NCBI GenBank assembly: GCA_964461135.1
Contig: CAYWTB010000091.1
Span: 1-18,321, forward strand
Direction of reading: 5' to 3'
DNA length: 18,321 nt
DNA from: RQOF01 sp964461135
GTDB taxonomy: Bacteria; Calditrichota; Calditrichia; RBG-13-44-9
Shown here: positions 6,760-15,600 of the stretch, piece by piece
Numbering within the stretch: the first letter of the stretch is position 1
How the letters are laid out: each line of letters opens with the position of its first letter
Notes under the pieces: model-generated
Told to the model about the DNA's origin: nothing
The model's database searches: none
The model's input: only the letters and a program-made list of their open reading frames with translations
Position numbers and translations under genes: made by a program

Positions 6760-8096
6760 AAAATAACAAGATTCTGATTGTGGATGACGAACTTTCTGTG
6801 AGGAATTCATTAAGTGAATGGTTTCTGGAGGATGGTTTTAAGGTAGAAACTGCAGAATCTGGGGAAGTGGCCTTGCAGAAGATGCATGGAGGTCCGTATG
6901 ATCTGATACTGCTCGATATTAAAATGCCGGGAATGGATGGAATTACTCTGCAAAAACGTATTAAGGAAATTGATACCGAGGTGGTTATCATTATTATGAC
7001 GGCCTATGCCTCTGTGGAAACGGCGGTAGAAGCGCTGAAACTGGGTGCTTTTGATTATGTTGCCAAACCGTTTGACCCGGATGACCTGTCCAGACTGGTC
7101 AGAAATGCCCTGAAACAAAAAGATCTGGCGGATGAAAATGTACAGTTGAAAGAAAAAATATCCGAACTGTCCGGTATGGACGATATCATCGGAAGCAGTG
7201 ATGGGATGAAACGGGTATTTGAGATGGTTGATACCGTGGCTGAAACGGATTCCACGGTGTTGATTCGCGGAGAAAGCGGGACCGGCAAGGAACTGGTAGC
7301 AAGGGCCATTCACAGCCATAGTAAACGAAGGTATTTCCCGATTGTGGCGGTAAATTGCGGAGCTATACCGGAAACTCTGTTGGAGAGTGAACTTTTTGGT
7401 CATGAAAAAGGCGCATTCACCGGTGCCCAGTATCGCCGCAAAGGGAAGATTGAACTGGCGAACGGAGGAACCCTTTTCCTGGATGAAATCGGGGATATCT
7501 CCTTTAAGATGCAGGTGGACTTACTTAGAGTTTTAGAAAATAAAAGATTTAACAGGATTGGCGGAGCAGAGGAAGTCCAGGTTGATTTCCGGCTGATATG
7601 TGCGACTAATAAAAATCTTGAAAAGCTGGTGGAGGAAGAGAAATTCAGGGAGGATCTATATTACCGGATAAATGTTTTCACCATCTTCATTCCCCCCCTG
7701 CGTGAGCGGCGTTCCGATATCCACGACCTGGCGGAGTATTTTATACAAAAATATGCCCGCTCTATGAGTAAGCCGATCAAAAAAATTTCAACCGCTGCCC
7801 GGGAACTTCTGTTGAGTTACAACTGGCCCGGTAATGTCCGGGAACTGGAAAATGCTATCGAAAGAGCCATGGTAGTGGGTAAGAAGCCGGAAATTATAGT
7901 TGAAGACCTGCCTTTACATCTCAATGGAAAGGTCCGCTCATCGGATAACCTGATAAAACTTGATGACCTGGAAAAGAATCATATTGAAAAGATTCTGGAG
8001 AAAGCGGGTGGTAACATAACCCGGGCGGCCAGTTTACTGGGCATAGACCGGGTAACCCTTTACAACAAGATAAAAAAATACGGCCTTAAACGGTAA
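6756..8096 (+). CDS. NtrC-family sigma-54-dependent response regulator
   Basis: A 446-residue protein of standard NtrC architecture. The receiver domain (about 4-118) has Asp10/Asp11, phosphoacceptor Asp54, Thr82 and Lys104. The AAA+ domain (about 143-370) has Walker A GESGTGKE at 172-179, the sigma-54-contacting GAFTGA loop at 219-224, and Walker B GGTLFLDEIGD at 237-247. The C terminus is a Fis-type helix-turn-helix (GGNITRAASLLGIDRVTLYNKIKKYGL). Role: when phosphorylated by the upstream kinase it would hydrolyse ATP and open sigma-54 promoters. All key residues are intact. It overlaps the kinase gene by ATGA, and its TAA is followed immediately by the GTG of the protease gene. Likely local target: the divergent hdrCB promoter at 4768-4783. 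Confidence 0.97.
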   Translation: MKNNKILIVDDELSVRNSLSEWFLEDGFKVETAESGEVALQKMHGGPYDLILLDIKMPGMDGITLQKRIKEIDTEVVIIIMTAYASVETAVEALKLGAFDYVAKPFDPDDLSRLVRNALKQKDLADENVQLKEKISELSGMDDIIGSSDGMKRVFEMVDTVAETDSTVLIRGESGTGKELVARAIHSHSKRRYFPIVAVNCGAIPETLLESELFGHEKGAFTGAQYRRKGKIELANGGTLFLDEIGDISFKMQVDLLRVLENKRFNRIGGAEEVQVDFRLICATNKNLEKLVEEEKFREDLYYRINVFTIFIPPLRERRSDIHDLAEYFIQKYARSMSKPIKKISTAARELLLSYNWPGNVRELENAIERAMVVGKKPEIIVEDLPLHLNGKVRSSDNLIKLDDLEKNHIEKILEKAGGNITRAASLLGIDRVTLYNKIKKYGLKR

Positions 8097-8633
8097 GTGA
8101 ACCAGAAAATATATCTTGCCTTCATTGATAACCACTTTCCACCCTTCTGGCGGAATTTGCCGCGCGATTTGAATCGTTGTTTCCCTTCTACATTTCAGGC
8201 AATTGAATTGTCAATCAATTTGAAATTATTTTACTCCGTGGAAAGGAACCAGTATCATTCCACTCTTATACTGGCACAAGTCTTAAAACAACTGCCCCGG
8301 GACGGTGATAAGATCATCGGGGTGACCAATGTTGATATTTATATTCCTATTCTCACATTTCTGTTCGGAGAGGCACAGCTTGGTGGAAAAGGTGCACTGG
8401 TATCCACCTATCGTTTGAATAACAGATTTTACGGTTTACCGTCCGACGAAGATCTTCTGTATCAGCGGGTTCTAAAAGAGATACTACATGAATTGGGTCA
8501 TACACTGGGTCTGATACACTGTCAGGATTTTGAATGTGTTATGAATTCGTCCACTTATGTTGAGAATATAGATTTAAAACATGCCCGTTTCTGCACCCAT
8601 TGCGAGATGGCGCTTGAAATTGGTCAGGCATAA
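8097..8633 (+). CDS. amzA: Archaemetzincin family zinc metalloprotease
   Basis: A 178-residue protein. The active-site motif HELGHTLGLIH (131-141) is the extended metzincin zinc site HExxHxxGxxH. It is followed at once by Cys142 and Cys147, then VMN with the Met-turn residue Met149, and FCTHC (Cys166, Cys169). This set of four cysteines, which binds a second structural zinc, is diagnostic of archaemetzincins. There is no signal peptide, so it is predicted cytoplasmic. Archaemetzincins are aminopeptidase-like proteases whose cellular substrates are largely unknown. The GTG start directly abuts the TAA of the response regulator (TAAGTG), so translation is probably coupled by termination-reinitiation; no strong Shine-Dalgarno is visible. 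The placement ties the protease to the two-component system. No obvious terminator follows. Confidence 0.93.
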   Translation: MNQKIYLAFIDNHFPPFWRNLPRDLNRCFPSTFQAIELSINLKLFYSVERNQYHSTLILAQVLKQLPRDGDKIIGVTNVDIYIPILTFLFGEAQLGGKGALVSTYRLNNRFYGLPSDEDLLYQRVLKEILHELGHTLGLIHCQDFECVMNSSTYVENIDLKHARFCTHCEMALEIGQA

Positions 8634-9123
8634 AACGCACAGGGCTCAAAACACCGGCAGCAAAGATGCATAGTCCCTGGCGAATTGTATAAAAAGAATC
8701 CTAGCTGTCCGTGGTCAGATTTCAGCTTCAGGAAACAACGCAAAAAAGGTGTTCAGGATGCAGGTGTAAGGTGTATAGATAGTTAAGATCAACATCCAAG
8801 ACAAAAAAAGCATCCACCAATAATGACGCCCGTTAGTGGATTAGCCAACCGTCTGACACTGGTTGATATAAATTAATATGATTATTGCCTTAAATCCGAA
8901 AAATAAGGCTCTTCACAATAATGAATACCTGAACTCGTAAAAGATTACAAGTAATCCATCTTTATACATGAATATTTCATCAAATTTAATGAAACGTATC
9001 TGGCTGTTCGGTAAAAATAAGTTACCTTTCTTGCCTTCCTCAAAAATTTATTTGATACCCGTTGATGTCACACTCGAATTGAAGACAATCATTTGTTTCC
9101 TATACACAAAACGTCTTTTCTCT
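8634..9123. other. Gene-free spacer after the regulatory operon
   Basis: About 490 bp with stops in all frames and no recognisable protein segment, RNA gene or strong hairpin with a T-tract. A CAGGG...CCCTG pair near 8640-8680 is too loose to call a terminator. Confidence 0.5.
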
Positions 9124-9233
9124 GTTACTTTTTGACGGACCAAAAAGTAACCAAAAAGTCCTCCGGCGAAATAAACTCGCCCAGGTCTTAAACAATAGTA
9201 TTGTTAGTCAGTGCTCAAACAGAATTTCGCCGG
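9124..9233. repeat. Composite nested inverted-repeat element (REP/MITE-like)
   Basis: Three perfect inverted pairs occur in 110 bp. GTTACTTTTTG (9124-9134) pairs with CAAAAAGTAAC (9141-9151) across a 6-base loop. CCGGCGAAAT (9163-9172) pairs with ATTTCGCCGG (9224-9233). In the interior, AACAATA-G-TATTGTT (9191-9205) forms a smaller palindrome. The first arm is followed by another CCAAAAAGTC. The layout resembles dispersed non-coding repeats seen between genes in Bacteroidetes-like genomes; that resemblance is from memory and copy number cannot be judged here. It sits just upstream of the IS982 remnant but is not obviously its terminal repeat. Confidence 0.75.
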
Positions 9234-9265
9234 TTGAAAAACATAATCGTTTACCTAATTTTGTA

Positions 9266-9742
9266 GGTACTCATTTTTGTGATGAACCCAATTTAAAAAA
9301 GAAATGGAAAAACATCATCTGGCAGATATCAATAAAAAACCAAACAGAGCCTACCGGATGTCTCCCAGTGAAGTGATGACTATTATAGTGCTCTTCCACT
9401 TGAGTAATTTCAAAGATATGAAGCATTTCTACCTCATTTATGTTAAAGAGCATCTTGACGGCTGAATTCCCTCGCATCGTCTCCTACAACCTCTTTGTGG
9501 AGCTCATGCAGACGGTTATTTTTCCATTGGCGATCTATTTAAAACCCCAACAAATGGGCCGCTGTACCGGTATCTCCTTTGTAGATTCGACCCTCCTGAG
9601 AGTCTGTCATAACCGGCGAGTTCATTCTCATAAAGTCTTCACCGGTATTGCCCAGAGAGGCCATTGTAGTATTGGCTGGTTCTTTGGCTTTAAGCTACAT
9701 CTCATCATCAATGAAAAAGGAGAACTGCTGAATAAAATATAA
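9266..9742 (+). pseudogene. IS982-family transposase, frameshifted and truncated
   Basis: Three frames join to give one IS982-type transposase. THFCDEPNLK ends at about 9298, and KEMEKHHLADINKKPNR through MSPSEVMTIIVLFHLSNF to KEHL follows from 9301 in another frame; one base appears lost in the A-run at 9295-9300. A second shift near 9457 (one extra base) moves the reading into EFPRIVSYNLFVELMQ, then GISFVDST, VCHNRRVHSHKVF, GIAQRG and GWFFGFKLHLIINEKGELL, the signature core of the family with its DDE Asp. After GELLNK the frame stops at TAA (9740-9742), where family members continue with ITPGNVDDR and another 100 or more residues. No terminal inverted repeats were identified. The element is dead. 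Confidence 0.87.
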
Positions 9743-9949
9743 ATTTTATCTTTTATTACGGGCTTTCGCTGCCGGCAAGCTTATCGTTAAGCTTAACCCG
9801 GGCCAGGCCTCGAAACTCATGTGGTCGTAAAAATCGGGCTTTCCTGGTCAGCTTAACACACTCTTTAGAATTTTTATTTTTTTTGAACAGTATCAATAAT
9901 TTGTTCACTTTTAGTTTCCCGAGAACAACCTGATACTTATCTATACTAT
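9743..9949. other. Non-coding spacer with nested stem-loop
   Basis: This spacer contains AAGCTTA-TCGT-TAAGCTT (9777-9794), a perfect 7-bp hairpin, and a nested stem AGTATCA/TGATACT (9889-9895 with 9931-9937) enclosing TTGTTC/GAACAA (9901-9906 with 9923-9928). The nested stem lies just downstream of the lipoprotein stop on the minus strand, but the bases after it on that strand are A-rich, not T-rich, so it does not look like an intrinsic terminator. Confidence 0.5.
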
Positions 9950-10393
9950 TTATTTTACAAACCATTTCACGGGCACTTGAATATTATCATGTTCCCGTAA
10001 TACCGCTTCACCAACATTCCAGCGTATTCTATCCATATATCCATTCGTATCTACGATGAACCAGTAATTATAGGTGTCTGGTTTGAACACTAATCTTTTA
10101 CCATGAATTTCGATACTCATGCCGGTGGTATTTTGAGCATAAACTGTATTTTTTATTATCCAAATGTTGGTTGCATCAGCATAATAAAAGATCCCATCTC
10201 TTAAACTTAGTTCCATCCGCACTTTTTTACCTGCTCGTATTGATGATATTAGCGTTTTAACATCACCATAAACGCTTTTGCCATTTACATCGTTGGCATA
10301 GACCAATTTCCAGTCAAGATTTTCCAATAATTTTGAAGATGAAGCACAGTTAAAAATTGTAATTCCTATTAGAAAGATTAGAAACTTTTTCAT
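9950..10393 (-). CDS. Small hypothetical lipoprotein
   Basis: A 147-residue protein from the ATG at 10391-10393, chosen because GAGGA lies five bases upstream; a TTG four codons earlier is less likely. MKKFLIFLIGITIFNCASSS is a lipoprotein signal, with Cys16 as the probable lipid anchor (FNC, again Asn before Cys as in the peptidase at 243-2327). The mature part is about 130 residues, rich in aromatic residues and beta-strand-like: WKLVYANDVNGKSVYGDV, IRAGKKVRMEL, YNYWFIVDTNGYMDRIRW. I do not recognise the family. There is no catalytic motif; an envelope or surface role is all that can be inferred. Confidence 0.7.
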   Translation of the reverse strand: MKKFLIFLIGITIFNCASSSKLLENLDWKLVYANDVNGKSVYGDVKTLISSIRAGKKVRMELSLRDGIFYYADATNIWIIKNTVYAQNTTGMSIEIHGKRLVFKPDTYNYWFIVDTNGYMDRIRWNVGEAVLREHDNIQVPVKWFVK

Positions 10394-10430
10394 AAAATTC
10401 CTCAATCAGTTTTAGGGATAGTTATCAAAT

Positions 10431-10492
10431 GCAAACGTCAAAGCTCAGCAGCTGCTCGCTTGCAGGCGGTCCACCGGAGCGCAGTGTTAGCC
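10431..10492 (-). repeat. attC-like site downstream of the cupin gene
   Basis: Reading the minus strand away from the cupin stop codon, GGCTAAC (10486-10492) is followed by GCGCTCCGGTGGACCGCC, GCTGAGC and finally GACGTTTGC (ending 10431). This is the order of a short integron attC: an inverse core ending in AAC, imperfectly self-complementary arms, and a terminal GTT. The 62-base length is within the attC range. The core matches are imperfect (GGCTAAC against RYYYAAC, GTTTGCA against GTTRRRY), so this is a candidate only. The site is much GC-richer than its surroundings. Confidence 0.35.
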
Positions 10493-10498
10493 GGTAGG

Positions 10499-10864
10499 TT
10501 ACACCCAAACATCGTTCTGAGCAGTAAGGTTGCCACCGGCATTACCCGTGTTGACAACACCACGGAGCTCAATGATGAGAGCATGGCACTCATTTGCCGC
10601 CCGAGTGATGTGTTCCACTCCTCTCGGCACTACGAACATTTCACCCGTCCGAACCGTCACGTTGCGATCACGAAAACCAATTTCCATCTCCCCGGCAATT
10701 ACCAGGAACACTTCGTCAGTGTCCATGTGTTCGTGCCAGACGAACTCCCCCCTGAACTTCACCAGTTTAAACTGATAGTCGTTCATTTCCGCTACGACTC
10801 GCGGAGACCAGTGTTCTGTGAATTTTGAAAGCTTCTCTGCGAAGTTGATTGCTTCAGAAAGCAT
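10499..10864 (-). CDS. Single-domain cupin protein
   Basis: A 121-residue protein of the cupin_2 type. Cupin motif 1 is WHEHMDTDEVFLVIAGEMEI (two His and one Glu metal ligands); motif 2 is GEMFVVPRGVEHITRA with the third His. Such small cupins form beta-barrels that bind a divalent metal; the substrate cannot be read from the sequence. The ATG is preceded by GAGGAG five bases upstream. It is GC-richer than the adjacent lipoprotein gene and is flanked on both sides by GC-rich hairpins, suggesting arrival as a mobile unit. Confidence 0.9.
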   Translation of the reverse strand: MLSEAINFAEKLSKFTEHWSPRVVAEMNDYQFKLVKFRGEFVWHEHMDTDEVFLVIAGEMEIGFRDRNVTVRTGEMFVVPRGVEHITRAANECHALIIELRGVVNTGNAGGNLTAQNDVWV

Positions 10865-10884
10865 ATTGCTCCTCTATAGCTATT

Positions 10885-10944
10885 AGACGGTTAATGGTGA
10901 TTGCTCACGCGCAGAAGGGCATTCGCCTGTACTCCGTGCCGTCT
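10885..10944. repeat. Hairpin upstream of the cupin gene, possible upstream attC-like site
   Basis: AGACGG (10885-10890) pairs perfectly with CCGTCT (10939-10944) and CACG (10906-10909) with the adjoining CGTG (10935-10938), leaving a 15-base bulge on one side, about 60 bases in all. Its end nearest the gene is about 20 bases before the cupin ATG, where the recombination point of a preceding cassette would lie. Canonical core sequences are not present, so the identification is weak. Confidence 0.3.
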
Positions 10945-11132
10945 CGTGTAGCAAGAAGGATAAGCGGATAATCCTCCCCGGTAAATTCTCAATATATGTT
11001 TGGTGCGAATCATCTGATATCGTCTGACGCCGGTGATGCCTGCCTGCTGGAGGCCATTACTGTCCGGTTAAATTTTAATTTTAATTGTTTTAACAATTGT
11101 ACCTAATAGTTTGCTTCAACTGACCCTCCCCT

Positions 11133-11150
11133 GGCCCTATGAATAGGGCC
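11133..11150. repeat. Perfect hairpin GGCCCTA-TGAA-TAGGGCC
   Basis: A seven-base-pair stem with a four-base loop, inside the TIR-bounded element and three bases from a second, stronger hairpin. Confidence 0.8.
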
Positions 11151-11153
11151 TTT

Positions 11154-11179
11154 CCCCTCCCTCATGCAAGAGGGAGGGG
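11154..11179. repeat. Perfect 10-bp hairpin CCCCTCCCTC-ATGCAA-GAGGGAGGGG
   Basis: A ten-base-pair purine/pyrimidine-segregated stem with a six-base loop. Together with the adjacent hairpin it makes a tandem pair, a form common in dispersed intergenic repeats. No T-tract follows on either strand, so it is not an intrinsic terminator by the usual rule. Confidence 0.8.
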
Positions 11180-11505
11180 ATTAAAGGGTGGGTTATTTCC
11201 CTCATATGAAAATGAAGTCCATTAATTAATCAAATCTGTCAATCCTGCAATTAGTTTACTATTCGTTATCTGTCTATCTCCTTAACCGGACAGTACTGGC
11301 CGGAGGTGGGAAAACACACATCAGATCCGAAGCATTCATTAGTCAAACGAACCAGAAAAAAAACAATTTTTCGGACAGGAATACTTTTTTCTCTTGACTT
11401 TTTGGGACAAATATAAGTTGGGCGCCCTCGTCATATTTCCCCTTACCACGACCCACAAGGAGGCAAAACCACAACAAAATGGCAGTTTATTCAATCCCCC
11501 GGCCC

Positions 11506-12252
11506 TTAAGCATGATTGGTAGCGCAGTAAATTTTAGTGGCCCACAACCAGCGGCTGCCCTTCTTTTTTATTTCTATTAGACCATTGGCCATCAGTTGCT
11601 CCATCAAATTCAGATGGGGCAATAAATCACTTCCCAGCGGATACCATTGTTCGGTGATCAGTTCGACTTTTGCGAAATGATTTCGCGCGGTGTCTAATAT
11701 TCTGGGTTCGTTCGAGAGTGTCAGAGACGGAAAGAATATCTGTCCCTTTGGGTTAAGAAACTCTGGTGCCTGTGACAAAATGCTCACAATCCAACGGGTG
11801 CCGTCCTCTCCGGCATCGCTGTGGATGTGAGGCGGATACCAGCGTGAGCGCCGGGCAATCGGTTCGGACATGCCGGCAACATCATCCACGATCAAATCAA
11901 ATTTCATTCCGACCCACGGCTCAAACAAACTGCCACACCGGCAATCGATGCTGAGCCGGGCATTTTCCGCATTGCTTCTTGTCAAGCTCACAGCTTCTGC
12001 GCTGATATCTGATGCATATACCGCGCCTTTCTGCAAAATCAGTCTTTTCAAAACCACGGCCACGATACCACAACCACAACCCAGATCCAGCGCCGATGAC
12101 GCGTCCCGGTTGACGATTTTGCGCACACCGGCCAGCAGTAGGGTGGTCGTACTGGTCGGTTGAAAAACCTCCGGCCCGGTTGCTACAACAATGCCCTGGC
12201 TATCCCCGAAGTTTCTGTCTTTGTACTCAAAAATCCCCGCTGAGGTATCCAT
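11506..12252 (-). CDS. Class I SAM-dependent methyltransferase, PrmC/HemK-like fold
   Basis: A 248-residue protein. The SAM-binding motif I is LDLGCGCGIVAV (about 55-66), followed by acidic Asp82 in YASDISAEAV and NAENARL. Motif IV reads DLIVDDVAG at 119-127, where PrmC/HemK glutamine methyltransferases and related N-methyltransferases have NPPY. The family resemblance is thus to small-domain (MTS) methyltransferases without the NPPY amide-binding loop, and the substrate is unknown. A tryptophan-rich C terminus (GSRWLWATKIY) closes the protein. The start ATG is supported by GGAGG seven bases upstream. It stands alone between non-coding regions. The gene seems GC-richer than the repeat protein beside it, possibly a sign of separate origin. 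Confidence 0.85.
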   Translation of the reverse strand: MDTSAGIFEYKDRNFGDSQGIVVATGPEVFQPTSTTTLLLAGVRKIVNRDASSALDLGCGCGIVAVVLKRLILQKGAVYASDISAEAVSLTRSNAENARLSIDCRCGSLFEPWVGMKFDLIVDDVAGMSEPIARRSRWYPPHIHSDAGEDGTRWIVSILSQAPEFLNPKGQIFFPSLTLSNEPRILDTARNHFAKVELITEQWYPLGSDLLPHLNLMEQLMANGLIEIKKKGSRWLWATKIYCATNHA

Positions 12253-12605
12253 TTACCTGCCTCCGGATTAAATGAAAAAATCATCCATGGCACAAGCCGT
12301 AACGTAGAAATTTTGCAGCGCGTGGGCTTCGTTATGTCATCCGAAAGATTCTAACGATTTCTATCTTTACTTAGTAAAAAAGCAGTTTAAATCAACTGAA
12401 TATGCTCAATTTTATTACCATGCTACTAAATTTAGTGAAAAATAAACGTAAATCTATTCATTTTTTACTTGCATTGTGACAAGTAGAATATCGCTACTCT
12501 GTACAAGGGATTATTACCATAATGCCATCTTAGAACTCAAATTATAGTACTTTTTTGAAAACCTCCAAGTTCTTCTTCGGATTCAGCAAATTGTGATCAG
12601 TGGCT
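12253..12605. other. Gene-free spacer between the methyltransferase and the repeat protein
   Basis: About 350 AT-rich bases. I see one small hairpin, ACTTG-cattgtga-CAAGT near 12467-12484, and no recognisable gene, promoter pair or T-tailed terminator for the large gene ending at 12606. Confidence 0.5.
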
Positions 12606-15600
12606 TTATTTAAACAATAAAAGTTTCTTGGTTTGCCGGAAATCTCCCGCTTTAATTGAATAGAGGTAAATTCCGCTACTCACTAATTCATTCGCATTAT
12701 TTCTGCCATCCCAGATCACCGATTTGACTCCTGTCGGTTGGATTTCATTTATCAGAGTTTTTACTTCTTGTCCTAACACAGTATAAATTTTTAAGATTAC
12801 TCGAGTCGGTTTTTTTAATGCATATTTGATGGTGGTATTTGGATTGAAGGGATTTGGATAGTTTTGATATAGTGTAAATTCCTGTGGCTGAATTGAAAGA
12901 TTTTCATCAATGCTAACAAGACCTCCATTTAACAAAACAGATAAAGAATGGTCACCGAGATTCGTAACCGCCAGGTCTAAAGAACCATCACCATCAAAAT
13001 CAGCACTATTGAGCCCAAATGCATCAAGCTCTACCCGGGAAGTAGAATAATGTGTAAAATAACCATTTCCGTCATTCACGAAGAATCGAACGATCTTTGC
13101 AATTTCTCCCATGGCGATAGCCAGGTCTAAATCACCATCAGCATCAAAATCAGAGAGAACGATATCATGTGGTTGATGGAGTAGATTAAATAGACTTTGA
13201 TAACGGATAAAATTTCCGGCTTGATCATTTAACCAGATAATGATCTCTCCACTTCGGGTAACCAAATCCAAATATCCATCCGCATTTAAATCCGCAATCG
13301 CGATTCGACCGGTCCAATTACCTGAAATCAATACACTTGAAAGATCGAACTTGCCCTCCCCATTATTTCTGAATATCGATACTCCAATTGATTTTGAAGA
13401 TCCTGATGTACCCACAGCTAAATCTCTCATTCCATCATTGTCAAAGTCACCGCTAACAATATATTGAGGGGATGAACCTACTGCTGTCTCAAAGAACCAA
13501 TTAAATTGGCCCCCACCTGTATTTAGCCAGACAGAAATGGTTGCATCAATTTGGTTACCAATGGCCAAATCTATGTGTCCATCGCCGTTATAATCTGCAG
13601 AACAAATTGCAATTTCACCCAATGGTACGGTTGGTGTAAATGTCTCAAAAAAACCGGCATTACCATCATTTAGTAGTACTGAAAATTTTATATCTTCGTC
13701 ATTTACAACTGCCAAATCGATGTCCGTATCTTCATCGAAGTCGCCTGAAGTTATTGCAACCGGATGGTCTCCAACCAGTACATTTTGATACAATGCAAAA
13801 TTGCCCGAACCATTATTTAATAAAATTGACACATTATTCGAAAGTGAATTTACAATTGCCAGATCGATATCTTCATCATTATCGAAATCGCCGCTGGTGA
13901 TCGATACCGGGGAATTTCCAATGGAAAGGTGCTGAGAATTGAATAAACCGCCTGTCCCTCGTGAGGCTTCCACTGTAAAACTCCAGTTAAATGGATTTCT
14001 CAGCGAATCGCTCGTACTTGTCAATATCTGTTTAGTTAAAGATGCAGTAATGACTTCCCCAGCCATAAACAGATGATCAGGAACATAGGTAACTGTCTGG
14101 CTCGCACTGTTATATTGAATAGAATTACTGGTATATTGGCCCAGTTGTGATCCATTCAGACGGATAGATGCATTTGACAGCGTCGAGGAATCAATTTCGA
14201 CATCAAACGAAACCTGAATCTCTGTATCGGAAGCTATATCAATGGCATTCTGCGAAGGGGTCAGTGCGTTCACCTGACTTCCGACTCCGTCTAAATAAAT
14301 AATTGCCTCACGATTTAACTGATCATCGCTCCATACCGTCAGAGAGTCATGGTACCGTTGGAAGCTTACGGGTGTAAATGATATTCCAATTTCAAGGGAA
14401 TCACCGGCTGCGATACTATCGGTAGATACGGTGGTAACAAAGGCGGGACTTGAAGGTATTATGTTATCAATATGGAGAACCGCCCCTATGCCATGGTTGA
14501 AGATTTTTAGTGAACGTACTTTCGTGTCACCCGGAGTTACAATTCCGAAAGCTACCCAATTCGGAATATCGATACTTACATAAGGTTCATTCTCAAACAG
14601 TGTGATCTTCTTATTACTCCAGTCGCACCCTGCCAGATCTACATCACCATCTCTGTTAAAATCAGCACATACTATGGATCGATCCGCTCCTTCGGTTCCG
14701 ATCAGATATGAATGGAAATTGTACCCCCCATCATTTATCAAAAAGTGAAGCATACCATTTTGATATATAATACAATCCATTCTTTGATCACCATTCAAAT
14801 CTGCCAGCTGTATTTTAGTCCCAGATAAGGGCGGCATATTCACTGTGATGTTTCCGGGAGAAAAACCCTCTTCACCATTATTGATAAATATTTCCAGTTC
14901 TCCATAATGTATACCCACCACCAGATCCACGTCATTATCGCCATCAATATCCCCTACCCCAAATCCTCCAGGATAATTGCTAACACCAATCACAAAGAGA
15001 GTCCTGAATGTTCCTGTTCCATCATTATTGAGAATTGAAACACTTTTTGAATGATAATCTAAGATAAACAAATCCAAATCGCCGTCATTATCCCAATCTG
15101 CTACCTTTATTGAAGTTGGATTATCGCGGGTAGATCCACTGACCGTAGGTCGCGAAGTTTCTGAAAAATTGCCTGCACCATCGTTCATATAAATAGATAC
15201 CTGATTTTCGATCACTAGCGCCAGGTCGGTATCACCATCGCCATCAAAATCACCTGCAGCTATATCTTTGGGATATGGCAGTACTGTTATGATTGATATT
15301 TCTGTAAAATAGGCTGAACCATTATTCATTAATATGGACATTAATCTTGTGCTAGGGCAGACAACAACAAAATCCAAATAGCCATCCCCATTCCAGTCAC
15401 CGGTTGCACCAATGTCAATTTCATTGGAAAATCCCAAATTCTGATGCTCTGAAAACTGACCGTTCCCATTATTAACAAAAATAGTTGCTTTGCCAGGAAA
15501 GCCATTCATTAACACCGCTAAATCGGGATAACCATTTCCATTGAAATCTCCGGAGAGAATCTTTAATGGATTATTTGTGACACTTAAACTAAGCATTGGT

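Larger units (their letters stand above)
11060..11293. mobile_element. MITE-like non-coding element with terminal inverted repeats and TA at both ends
   Basis: CTGTCCGGTTAA (11060-11071) is repeated in perfect inverted orientation as TTAACCGGACAG (11282-11293). TA stands immediately outside both ends (11058-11059, 11294-11295), as a TA target-site duplication would. The similarity extends outward with a single mismatch to GGCC on both sides (19 of 20 bases over 11052-11071 and 11282-11301). The 234-bp interior has no coding capacity but carries a 7-bp hairpin at 11083-11098 and two strong hairpins at 11133-11179. TA duplication is typical of IS630/Tc1-mariner-type transposases, so it may be a non-autonomous derivative of such an element. 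Confidence 0.65.
10945..11505. other. Gene-free accessory region between the cupin and methyltransferase genes
   Basis: No supported gene. It contains the TIR-bounded element at 11060-11293. To its right lie an AT-rich stretch and AAGGAGG at 11457-11463, followed 15 bases later by an ATG on the plus strand whose 34-codon frame runs antisense into the methyltransferase gene; I do not count it as a gene. Promoter-like TTGACT near 11395 has no well-spaced -10. Confidence 0.5.

Noticed and set aside
8271..8290. TGGCAC inside the archaemetzincin gene as a sigma-54 promoter
   Set aside because: No GC at the -12 position; the spacing partner is TTAAA, so the motif fails the essential dinucleotide rule.
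9756..9965. Minus-strand 69-codon frame between the IS982 remnant and the lipoprotein
   Set aside because: It overlaps the end of the lipoprotein gene in another frame, has no ribosome-binding site and no family resemblance, and spans hairpins.
11479..11583. Plus-strand 34-codon frame starting MAVYSIPRPLSMIG, preceded by AAGGAGG
   Set aside because: The Shine-Dalgarno is 15 bases from the ATG, the frame is mostly antisense to the methyltransferase gene, and the peptide matches no family I recognise.
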